This document shows positions 41,519 through 49,273 of a DNA stretch of 64,000 nt, piece after piece. This DNA is from Rhodanobacteraceae bacterium (GTDB taxonomy: Bacteria; Pseudomonadota; Gammaproteobacteria; Xanthomonadales; Ahniellaceae): contig JADJFT010000005.1 in NCBI GenBank assembly GCA_016708465.1, positions 138,501 to 202,500 of the forward strand. The letters run 5' to 3'. The notes under the pieces were generated by a model. The model did not search any database. It saw only the letters and a list, made by a program, of their open reading frames with translations, and had not been told where the DNA came from. Position 1 is the first letter of the stretch; the number at the start of each line of letters is the position of its first letter. The translations under genes were made by a program, and so were the position numbers.

Positions 41519-41524
41519 AGTATA
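41519..41524 (-). promoter_or_regulatory. -10 box (TATACT) of the outer-membrane protein operon
   Basis: On the minus strand the sequence CCTATACTCG stands 26 bp before the start codon at 41493. It marks the last intact host sequence before the truncated ATPase gene, so the island boundary is near 41545. No good -35 is visible. Confidence 0.45.
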
Positions 41525-41544
41525 GGCCGGAGCACCGGTAGCGA

Positions 41545-42447
41545 TGCAATCGCCGCTCGCCCGAAGCGCGCCCTTGAGCAACGCTGCCGGCTCCGGTTTA
41601 CTGCCGCATCCTGCACCTCGAAACGCCGATTGCGCAATACGACGCCTGGGTGATCCGCGAAGCCTTACACAACTGCATCGCACATCAGGACTACGTGCTT
41701 GGCGGAAAGATCAATGTGGTCGAGCATCCGGATCGGCTGGTGTTCACCAATCTGGGCAGCTTCATGCCGCAGTCGGTGGAATGGATGCTCGAACATCAGT
41801 CGCCGCCCGAGCACTATCGCAACCAGTGGTTGATCGAAGGCATGGTTCGGTTGCGCATGATTGACCAGATCGGCAGCGGCATTCGCCGCATGTTTCAGAC
41901 GCAGCGTGAGCGCTTCTTCCCTTTGCCGGACTTCGTGATCGATGCCGATTCCATGTCGAAGCCACGTGTTGAAGTGGTGATCAGTGGCAAGATTCTGGAT
42001 GCGAAGTACACCCAAGCGCTGATGCATGCCGCCGACCTCGATTTGCGTCAGGTGCTGCTGCTCGACCGGGTCCAGAAGGGTCTGAGCCTGACGCCCAAGG
42101 AGGCCAAGTCACTGCGCTCGGAGGGCTTGATCGAGGGCCGTGCCCCGCACTATCTGATCTCGTCGAAGGTGGCTGACTGGACCGCACAGAAAGCGAAGTA
42201 CATCCGCAACCGCGGCTTCGACGATGGCTTCTACAAGCGACTCGTCATCGAGTACCTCCAGAAGTACGACAAGGCCAGTCGCAAAGGGTTGGACGATCTT
42301 CTGCTGCCCAAGCTGCCGGAGGTGCTGGATGCCGCTCAAAAGGCGCACAAGAGCCGGAACCTGCTGCAAGCCATGCGTCGTGCGGGAGTCGTCGAGCGAC
42401 GCGGGACGAAGAACGTACCCGAATGGCGGCTCAAGACAACGAAATAG
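41545..42447 (+). pseudogene. 5'-truncated ATP-binding protein of the RecG-like/AlbA_2-GHKL family
   Basis: The frame is open from about 41545 and matches the GHKL-ATPase half of the family: WVIREALHNCIAHQDYVLGG, NVVEHPDRLVFTNLGSFMP, RLRMIDQIGSGIRRMFQTQR, then winged-helix segments to EWRLKTTK. The AlbA_2 DNA-binding N-terminal half expected in full-length members is missing, because the sequence before about 41545 is the promoter of the divergent gene. GTG 41650 is the only plausible remaining start. Probably the left, decayed edge of the island. Confidence 0.7.
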
Positions 42448-42738
42448 CTTTGCTAATGATCGCGATCAGCTAGCAAACAGCTAGTCACGAAAGTCCGCAA
42501 GTGATTGATTTGTATATTTACTAGCCCGATATTTAGCGTTAGCTAGCTAACGGTCAATGGCAGTAGTGGGTGTGGATTCCGACGAAGTTGAATTTCAGTT
42601 CCGGATTGCACTGACCAACGCGCTGGTGTTGACCGCCCCGAAGTCTGCTGTCGGCCAGAAGCGGACATCGCGGATCTGCGACAGGTTGTGCCCGCGCAAT
42701 CAACAGGGTAAAGCCTGCGCATTGGCGAACAACCACCC
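42448..42738. other. Gene-free spacer with a 16-bp perfect palindrome and a dispersed-repeat-like segment
   Basis: The first 100 bp are AT-rich and contain several GCTAGC/GCTAG words and the perfect palindrome CGTTAGCTAGCTAACG at 42537-42552. From about 42560 to 42700 the sequence resembles the non-coding fragments whose spurious translations (SAVGQKRTS-like) recur in many proteobacterial genomes. A related word group appears at 45080-45108 on the far side of the IS3 element. I see no gene here. Confidence 0.4.
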
Positions 42739-43804
42739 CTACGCTGGCTTCGATGCTTGGTCGAGGACTTCCAGAACTGCGTCGGTGACCACCACCGGCT
42801 GCGTAAGCGGGATGTCGTGGCCGGTATTGGGAACGACTCGATTGACACCGCGCGTGGACAGCGCAGCCAGTTCGTCGAAGAGCACATACCTCAGGCGGTC
42901 GACTGCTTCGCGGTGCGCTTGCGTTTCATCTTTGCGACGATTGGGCCGATCACCCGCGGCGAGCACGATCAGCGGCATGTTTCCGTACCAGCTTCGCGCC
43001 ATGCGCAACTGGTCGGAACTTTCGAAGTGCAGGTTTTCATCCTCGGTGAGGGCGGCCTGGTAGATGGCGGGCGAAAGGTAGATCTTGTGATAAGCGGCGT
43101 TGACGGCATCGCTGAAGCGCGGATCGGGTCCGGGAACGCACTTCTTGTAGAGTTCGGATCCTTCGACGAAGCCAAGCGTCGCAGCGCGCAAGCACTCGCG
43201 TTCGTCGCGCCACATCGGTTCGAAGCCTTCCGCGACATATTGCTCGTAGGTGAGTTGCGTGGGAGTCAAGGCCCAAACCCGACGCACCCAATCCTCGTGC
43301 GAAGGATCGACCAGCACCATGCCGACCACTTCGGACGGGAAGTAGTCCTTGTAGAGCCGAACATTCATGCCGCCGTAGGAGTGCCCGACCAGAATGTACG
43401 GGGGCGGGATATCGGCGGCCTTCATCAGGCGATGCAAATCGTCGACGATGTTCGCGCTCGTGCCGGTCCTAGTGCCCGGATCGCTATAGCCCGTACCGGC
43501 GCGATCATAGGAACAGGCGCGGGTGCGCTTGGCTACCGCCGGCTGGACCAGAGCCCAGCTGACAGTCTCGCCGGTGACCCCGGAGTCGAACACTACCGTC
43601 GGCGAGCCCTTTCCGGTGCAGTAGAGGTTGAGCCTTCGCCCTGGCTCTACTTCAACCAAGAGATGGGCGTGGACGTAGGCAGAGTCGTCCACGATCGGGC
43701 CACTTTTTTCCGCCGCTAAAGTCGTTGAAGCGGCAAGAGCCGACACGAAGAAAATTCCAATATGGGTGTCCTTCCCCCGTAGAGTGATGCCAGTAATTCG
43801 TAGA

Positions 43805-43825
43805 GACTCTCGATCAAGGAGAGTC
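43805..43825 (+). promoter_or_regulatory. Hairpin sequestering the orfA ribosome-binding site
   Basis: A perfect 7-bp inverted repeat GACTCTC / GAGAGTC with a 7-nt loop ends 2 nt before the orfA ATG, and the AGGAGAG ribosome-binding site is in its right arm. A transcript entering from outside would fold and hide the site, a known way for IS elements to limit transposase made from read-through. The solo end at 34885 keeps this hairpin with one wobble pair. Confidence 0.6.
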
Positions 43826-43827
43826 CC

Positions 43828-44094
43828 ATGCGGCAATCGAAGTTCAGTGAAAGTCAGATCTCGGCGATCTTGAAGGAAGCGGAGAGCGGCGTGGCGTTGG
43901 CGGACGTGCTGCGCAAGCACCAGGTCAGCTCGGCGACGTTCTACAAGTGGCGGGCGAAGTACGGCGGCATGCAGGTGTCGGACATGCAGCGGCTGCGCGA
44001 GCTTGAGCAGGAAAACGGGCGGCTGAAGCGCATGTACGCCAATCTGAGTCTCGACCACGAGCTGTTGAAGGAAGCGCTCACAAAAAAATTCTGA
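43828..44094 (+). CDS. IS3-family OrfA (HTH protein)
   Basis: An 88-residue protein: helix-turn-helix SESQISAILKEAESGVALAD and KHQVSSATFYKWRAKYGGM, followed by a leucine-zipper stretch (LRELEQENGRLKRMYANLSL). It is the typical DNA-binding OrfA of the IS407/IS2 type. It ends ALTKKF, where the codons cover the A7 run 44082-44088 that allows a -1 frameshift into orfB to make the OrfAB transposase. Confidence 0.92.
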   Translation: MRQSKFSESQISAILKEAESGVALADVLRKHQVSSATFYKWRAKYGGMQVSDMQRLRELEQENGRLKRMYANLSLDHELLKEALTKKF

Positions 44095-44951
44095 CGCCCA
44101 CGCAGCGCCGAAGCGCGGTGCAGTGGGCGATGACGGAGAAGACGGTGACGCAACGACGGGCATGTCGGGTGTTCGGGCAATCGCGCTGCACACAGCGGCG
44201 TGAATGCCGTGGTCGCGTTCGCATCGATTCTGTTGTGGATTCACGGTTGCTCGCGTTGGCTAGCGCGCATGGCGGGTGGGGCTGCCCCCAGTTGCATCTG
44301 CAACTCCGTGCCGAGGGCCATAGGATCAATCACAAACGCACGGCGCGGCTCTATCGCGAACACGGCCTCAGCTTGCGTCGTCGTCGTCGCCGGCGCTTGC
44401 CTGAGCGCGTACGCACGCCGTTGTTGCAACCGATCGAACCGAACTACTCCTGGTCACTGGATTTCATGCACGACGCTTTGGCGAGCGGGCGACCATTTCG
44501 CACGCTCAACGTGATTGATGACTACGCGCGCGACATTCTTGCCATCGAGATCGGGCACAGCTTGCCTGGCATGCGCGTTGTTCGTGTTCTCGAACATCTC
44601 TGCGAACTGCATGGTCGACCGACCTGCATACGCAGTGACAACGGCCCTGAGTTCAGAAGCGTTGAGGTGCAGAAATGGGCGGAGCGCCAAGGCATCACCT
44701 GGAACTTCATCGAGCCCGGCGAACCAGCGCAGAACGCGTACATCGAACGGTTCAACGGCACGTACCGGCACGAAGTACTGGACGCAAATCTGTTCGACAC
44801 ACAGTGCGAAGTGCGCCAGTTAACCAACGAATGGATGGAGATCTACAACGGCCTGCGGATTCACAGCGCCATCGGCAATCTGCCACCGAGGGTGTTCAAG
44901 CAACGATGGCAGCAACGAAACACGTCTCTACTTTTGACTGGTGTCGCTTGA
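44088..44951 (+). CDS. IS3-family OrfB, DDE integrase domain
   Basis: The frame entered by -1 slippage at AAAAAAA reads ILTPTQRRSAVQWAMTEKTV, then VDSRLLALASAHGGWGCPQL, and the rve core with the catalytic triad: Asp in YSWSLDFMHDAL, Asp in CIRSDNGPEFRS and Glu in NAYIERFNGTYRHEVLD. The C-terminus PPRVFKQRWQ is normal. ATG 44118 could give OrfB alone (277 residues). No lesion is visible, so the element may be active. Confidence 0.92.
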   Translation: MLTPTQRRSAVQWAMTEKTVTQRRACRVFGQSRCTQRRECRGRVRIDSVVDSRLLALASAHGGWGCPQLHLQLRAEGHRINHKRTARLYREHGLSLRRRRRRRLPERVRTPLLQPIEPNYSWSLDFMHDALASGRPFRTLNVIDDYARDILAIEIGHSLPGMRVVRVLEHLCELHGRPTCIRSDNGPEFRSVEVQKWAERQGITWNFIEPGEPAQNAYIERFNGTYRHEVLDANLFDTQCEVRQLTNEWMEIYNGLRIHSAIGNLPPRVFKQRWQQRNTSLLLTGVA

Positions 44952-45229
44952 GGGGTATGGACATGGGCTTTGGCGCCAATCACGTATCCGCTCCTCGGAC
45001 GTCCCTTCTGCACGCAGGTTAGCGCGAACAATAACGATGCCCAAAAAGCACGCGGTTCACGCGTTGGCTCCGCAGGTCTGCTTTGGGTCGAAAGTGGTCG
45101 TCAGTTCTATCGTGCTGATCAATTCGCGTCGAAACGGCGATCAAAGTCGTCGAGTGTTCGGGCAAACGACTATTGAGATCTGCATCGATGACTATGATGC
45201 ATGCTCCTCACAAGATCGGTAGAACCCGA

Positions 45230-45804
45230 ATGAGCAGCTTCTTGGAACGACTGCAGTCAAGCCAATTGCACGGTCCCACGTCGCACAAGTTCGATCTAAA
45301 GGAGTGGACAAGCGCCGCGAAGCCTGTGGCGGCCGAAGATGCCAATCTTTTTGCAATCGCGGTCCTTATTCATCACTCGCTCGACCTCATTCGTACGAAC
45401 CTTGTATTCGTGAAAGACAAAGCGTACTCGGCGACTCGTCGCCGGCATGAACTCGTAGCGTGGGCCAACCATCAGACCCTGGTAGCTGGGCGCCTTGCAA
45501 AGCAAGAGGCGGACCGCTTGGTCCCGCCCGCAAATGAAGCGGTCCTCGATCGATTGGCTGATGTGCGTCTGAAGCTGCCAATGGGGGAGTTCGATGTCGA
45601 CAGCGTCGTGGAGGCGATCGTTGAGTCGTGCACACGACTGCTGCGCATGCTGGCGGCAGACACCACCGCGGTGCCAGTGGATGAGCCGCCCGTGCCGTAT
45701 CGTCAACTGGTCCATGATGCGAACCTGGCGATTGCCTATGGCACGCTGGAATCGCTCTGGCTCGACGTGCTGTGGAATGGATTCCGATTTCACCCGTCGA
45801 AAGG
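45230..45804 (+). pseudogene. 3'-truncated gene of unknown function
   Basis: From ATG 45230 (MSSFLERLQSSQLHGPTSHK) 191 codons are left before the IS21 element cuts the gene at 45804 after NGFRFHPSKG; the frame then runs on into the element. The product looks soluble and alpha-helical (LFAIAVLIHHSLDLIRTNLV, ESCTRLLRMLAAD). I do not recognise it. The 246 bp before it (44984-45229) hold the hydrolase ribosome-binding site and no gene I can support. Confidence 0.5.
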
Positions 45805-45907
45805 TGTCACGGACCGCCCTAATGGCGCCACCGATGATCGCCGTAATGGCGCCACTTTGGGTGGGCAAAACGGGGCTCGAACGGGTCTCAGGATGCGGGT
45901 TTTGGGG

Positions 45908-46670
45908 TGTTTTGCAACTGCTGATTTGACCGGTTTTCGGGGTCGCGCGGGTGCGGTAAGAGTCACCGTCGAGGACGATGCGGTAGGCGCCGTGGCGCAG
46001 ACGATCGATGGTGGCGAGGCCGATGACGCGGTTGGCCGGGAAGATGTCGGGCCACTCATCGATGTCGAGATTGCTGGTGATGAGGGTGCTGGCGCGTTCA
46101 TAACGCTCGCCGATCAGTTCATGCAGGTCCTCGTCGTGCGGTGCGCGCAGCGGCTTGAGTCCGAGGTCATCGATGATCAAGAGATCGACGCGACTGAGTT
46201 GCTGCAGCTTGCGCTCGTAGGTGCCGACGGCGCGTGCGGCGTGCAAGGTGCCGGTCAACTGCGCTGGGTCGTGAACAACACATCGAAGCCCTGGCGCGCG
46301 GCCGCGTGACCGAGCGCTTGCGCGAGATGACTTTGCCGGTGCCGCAGGGACCGACGATCAGGACCGGCGCCTTCTCGTGCAGATAACGGCCGGTGGCAAG
46401 ATCGTGCACGAGCGCGCGGTTGAGTTTGGGCAGCCGATCGAAGTCGAAGCCTTCCAGCGTCTTCTCGGCACGAAAGGCCGCGCGCCGCAGGCGCGTGGCG
46501 AGCTTGCGCTGCTCGCGCCGAGCGACTTCGTCCTGAATCAGCAACGCAAGAAACTCGGTGTAGGCGAGATGGCTGTCGATGGCCTGGCGGTTGCGGGCAT
46601 CGAGCGAGTCGAGGATGCCGGACAGGCGCAGTTGCTTGAGCTGCGGCGAGAGTGCGGGGATCGGGTTCAT
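45908..46670 (-). pseudogene. istB: IstB-like AAA ATPase of IS21, two frameshifts
   Basis: It starts MNPIPALSPQLKQLRLSGIL at 46670 and runs to the Walker A PVLIVGPCGTGK. A base is missing at 46331-46335 (expected GKSHLAQAL) and another near 46260-46268. It resumes as TGTLHAARAVGTYERKLQQL with Walker B LLIIDDLGL and ends after YRIVLDGDSYRTR. With both bases restored it is a normal IstB of about 250 residues. The 3' limit is approximate because the frame stays open into the IS end. Confidence 0.8.
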
Positions 46671-46680
46671 CGGTGTTCCT

Positions 46681-48209
46681 TCAGTGCAGGGTGGAAGGAC
46701 GACGGCTGAAGCGGCCGCCGCGGGTGTAGGTGTCAGCGAGGCTGTCGAAGCTGTTGCTTGCGCTGGTTTGGTCGAGGCCTTTGGCGAGGATGGTTTTGAC
46801 GGTGCGATAGCGCGGATCGTCGAACGCGAGTGCGCGCTCGCAGGCCGCTTCGAGGCGTGCGCTGCCGTGCTGCTTCTCCAGCCGGATCACGCCTTGTGCA
46901 GCGCGTAGGTGGTCGAGCACGCGATCTGCAAACAGGCGCTGGATCAGCGCGTGGCAGTGCGGTCCGATGCGTTCGCTCGCGCAGGCAATGCTGCGGATCG
47001 GCCATGGCCCAGGCCAATGCGTCCGGTGGCAAGTGATCGCGCACGGTCGAGCGCCGATGTGACGAGGTCCGCACATGCGTGGCCACCCGTTCCTGCTCGC
47101 GATAGATCTGGATCAGTTGATCAGTGGCACGCAGCCACAGCTGCTGGCCCATCAAGCGGAACGGCACCGAGTACAAGGTCTTCTCGAACTGCACGTGTGC
47201 ATCGCGATGCACCGTGACCCGGGCCCAGGTCGCGACCTCGGGTGGATGCGCGGGCAGCGCGATCAACAAGCTGCGCTCGGTCGCAAAGCGTGCCAGCGGC
47301 TGCTCGCGCGTGGTGCCGTGGTTGCGCGTACCGGCCGTGCCGAGCACCCATTCCTGGATCTGCCGATTGGCATCGGCGAGATCGCGAAACTCGCGTAGCG
47401 GCAGGAAGTTGCGTTTGACGTACTTCACGCCGGACTCGACGATGCCCTTCTTCTGCGGATCGCGCGGCGGGCACGGGCTGATCTTGAAGCCATAGCCTTC
47501 GGCGCACTCGGCATAGGCGCGTTGCACGCTCGGGTCGGTGTTACAGGCGCGCGTGATCGCGCACTTCGGGTTGTCGATGATGATCCGGCCGGGCACGCCG
47601 CCAAACCATTCGAAGGCGCGGCGATGACAGCCGAGCCAGGTCGCGATGGTCTGGTCGCGCACCACCTCCGCGTACTGGTGGCGCGACCAGCACAGCGTCA
47701 TCACGAACACCCAGGTCTTGAACACTTCGCCGGTGTGGACGTCGGTGATCTCCGGGGCCGAACCGAAATCGACCTGCGCGGCCTCGGCCGGAGCGAAGTC
47801 CAGGCGCATCGTCGTACACCTCCGGTTCCGCCGCGGCAAGCTGCTGGCGGAAGCGCCGCATTGCGGAGTAGCTGCCGCGGTAGCCGTGATTGCGGCACAG
47901 CACCGCGTGCATCGTCGTGCCCTGCAGGCCCTGCGCGCACCACTCGCGAATCAACGAGGCGAATGGCGCCAAGGTCGACACCGTGTTCGCCGCCACGCGT
48001 GTCGGCGTCAACGCCACGGCCAGCGCCACGTCGTCCGGCAACGGCTGCGCCGGATCGAGCCAGCCCATCTGCTCGGCGAGTTCGCGCAACCGACCCAACT
48101 TCTTGCGGCCCATCAGCCGCGACCGCGCAATGTCGCGATCGGAATCGCCCTGGCGCAGCCGCACCAGGACCTGTCGATACTGGAACATCTCGAATCTCCG
48201 TCTGCTCAC
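46681..48209 (-). pseudogene. istA: IstA transposase of IS21, two frameshifts
   Basis: The N-terminus (MFQYRQVLVRLRQGDSDRDI, HTH region) is in one frame to EPEVYDD. After a shift at 47818-47826 the DDE core follows: AAQVDFG (Asp), GRIIIDNPKCAI (Asp) and KKGIVESGVKYVKRNFLP (Glu). A second shift near 47010-47020 leads to IGPHCHALIQRLFADRVLDH and the C-terminus. Both shifts are explained by one surplus base each, unlike most lesions in the window. The start is GTG 48209 or ATG 48188. Confidence 0.82.
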
Positions 48210-48399
48210 CGCGCACCTCCGGACAAATCCGGAAGCGTACGGCCGTGGAGTTCGAGCCCTGCTCAGTTCACCCTGGCGCCATTACGCCGATCATCAGGTG
48301 GCGCCATTACGCCGATCCTGACCTGGCGCCATTACGGCGATCATGAAGTGGCGCCTTTATGCCGATCCTCAAATGGCGCCATTGGGGCGGTCGCTGACA

Positions 48400-48670
48400 G
48401 CTCCCTGCTCGCTGCTGATCTCGACCTTGGCCTTCTTTGGGTACGTGGACAGCAGGTTGATCGCCGGTCTAACCGGAATCGCGGTTTCGCCGGGCGCGAA
48501 TATTTCTGCCATCAAGGATGCACTGTTCTCGAACTCGCCCAACAGGACGATGGTGCCTCCTCCGGTAATCGCTCGCACGACGGGTCCGCGCATCATCTTC
48601 GTGCGCGACGCCTTCGGCTTCATACCCTTCAGAACGTCCAGAGAGACTTCACATCGACGGTGGCGCGCAT
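48400..48670 (-). pseudogene. Small unknown gene truncated by IS21
   Basis: An ATG at 48670 with an excellent AGGAG site 7 nt upstream starts MRATVDVKSL. In a CT-repeat at 48640-48646 the frame shifts to DVLKGMKPKASRTKMMRGPV, VRAITGGGTIVLLGEFENSA and AIPVRPAINLLSTYPKKAKV, reaching the IS21 right end at 48400. The family is unknown. It lies downstream of the 172-residue membrane protein gene in the same orientation. Confidence 0.45.
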
Positions 48671-48690
48671 TTCGACTCCTGCTTGATTGA

Positions 48691-49209
48691 CTACGTCTTG
48701 CGGCGTTTGGACCACTTCCTCGGATCCGACTTTGGTCCTTCTTCGATCAATCGCCGGAGTTCGTCGAAATCGCCATTGGCACGACTGCTAATGTGCATCC
48801 ATGCTGCCTTGAAAGCGGGCCGCTTCAGATTCGAGTGAATGCCGTCGCACCAAAACGGCCACGTCTTTTCGGAAATCCGTCCCTCTTGTCGGAGAAAGAT
48901 CTGACCGTTGCAGAGGTCGAAGTATTGGTAGAGCTCGTCGAGGTGTTCGGCGAGTTCTGTTTCGGCAAGTTCTTCGCCAAGGAGCGCTTTCGTCGGTAGC
49001 CGCGCGGCGAGCACCCGGTATTCCTGGTTGATGGAATCTTCGAATGCAGTGACCCCCTGCTCTTTGCTCAGCTCAAGTTGCGCGGCGGCAAACAAGACGC
49101 CGACGGCGGTTGCTACTGATGCAAAGTCAGACCATGTCACGTTCCACAAATAGGCAGCACCGAAGACAAGGGCGCAAGCGATCGCAGGCTTGATCCAGTT
49201 AACCGGCAT
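48691..49209 (-). CDS. Small membrane protein of unknown function beside the R-M operon
   Basis: A 172-residue protein with two N-terminal membrane helices (IKPAIACALVFGAAYLWNV and FASVATAVGVLFAAAQL, residues about 7-45). A cytoplasmic helical domain follows, containing DSINQEYRVLAARLPTKALL and WPFWCDGIHSNLKRPAFKAA and ending in basic residues. No family recognised; the plan resembles small membrane-anchored accessory proteins found near defence genes. It follows res by 64 bp in the same orientation. Confidence 0.65.
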   Translation of the reverse strand: MPVNWIKPAIACALVFGAAYLWNVTWSDFASVATAVGVLFAAAQLELSKEQGVTAFEDSINQEYRVLAARLPTKALLGEELAETELAEHLDELYQYFDLCNGQIFLRQEGRISEKTWPFWCDGIHSNLKRPAFKAAWMHISSRANGDFDELRRLIEEGPKSDPRKWSKRRKT

Positions 49210-49273
49210 CGTTCAGCACAACCATTGTTGATCGCAGACATGGGTTGGCGAATCCAGATTCATCGGGAACTCG

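Larger units (their letters stand above)
43767..44963 (+). mobile_element. Intact IS3-family (IS407-like) insertion sequence, 1197 bp
   Basis: Imperfect terminal inverted repeats TGTCCTTCCCCC (left) and, on the complement, TGTCCATACCCC (right) bound the element, with the TG...CA ends of the family. A 4-bp target duplication TGGG stands at 43763-43766 and 44964-44967; 4 bp is typical of the IS407 group. It carries orfA and orfB with an A7 slippery run, and it inserted into a secreted hydrolase gene. A solo left end of a related copy is at 34885. Confidence 0.9.
42739..44983 (-). pseudogene. Secreted alpha/beta hydrolase interrupted by IS3-family insertion
   Basis: The body (42739-43766) encodes an alpha/beta hydrolase: YDRAGTGYSDPGTRTGTSAN, nucleophile elbow PYILVGHSYGGMNVRLY, VLVDPSHEDW and the catalytic His in NTGHDIPLTQP. 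Its signal peptide is cut by the IS. Removing 43767-44963 and one TGGG duplicate joins it to 44968-44983 and restores M(GTG)IGAKAHIGIFFVSALAAS, with GAGGAG (44991-44996) 7 nt before the GTG. That makes a complete exported protein of about 347 residues. The insertion separates the gene from its start after the first seven codons, so it is presumably silent unless the element supplies a start. Confidence 0.82.
45805..48399 (-). mobile_element. IS21-family insertion sequence, 2595 bp, degraded
   Basis: Terminal inverted repeats of 26 bp: left TGTCACGGACCGCCCTAATG..., right (complement) TGTCAGCGACCGCCCCAATG..., 23 of 26 identical. Inside each end, copies of TGGCGCCATT are repeated (two at the left, five at the right, 48280-48390), as in IS21 transposase-binding arrays. 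It carries istA and istB on the minus strand, both frameshifted. The flanks (GAAAGG before, GCTCCC after) show no target duplication, and genes on both sides are truncated at the ends, suggesting a neighbouring deletion. Confidence 0.88.

Noticed and set aside
42530..42560. Integron attC site
   Set aside because: The palindrome contains GTTAGC/GCTAAC, but the R and L box arrangement and an adjacent cassette are missing; no integrase in the window.
45173..46309. A 378-residue protein spanning the IS21 left end
   Set aside because: The second half is antisense to istB inside the IS; only the part before 45805 is host gene sequence.
46733..47839. Complete IS21 transposase as a 368-residue protein
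   Set aside because: Only the DDE core is in frame; the HTH part and the C-terminus lie in other frames, so it is part of a broken istA.
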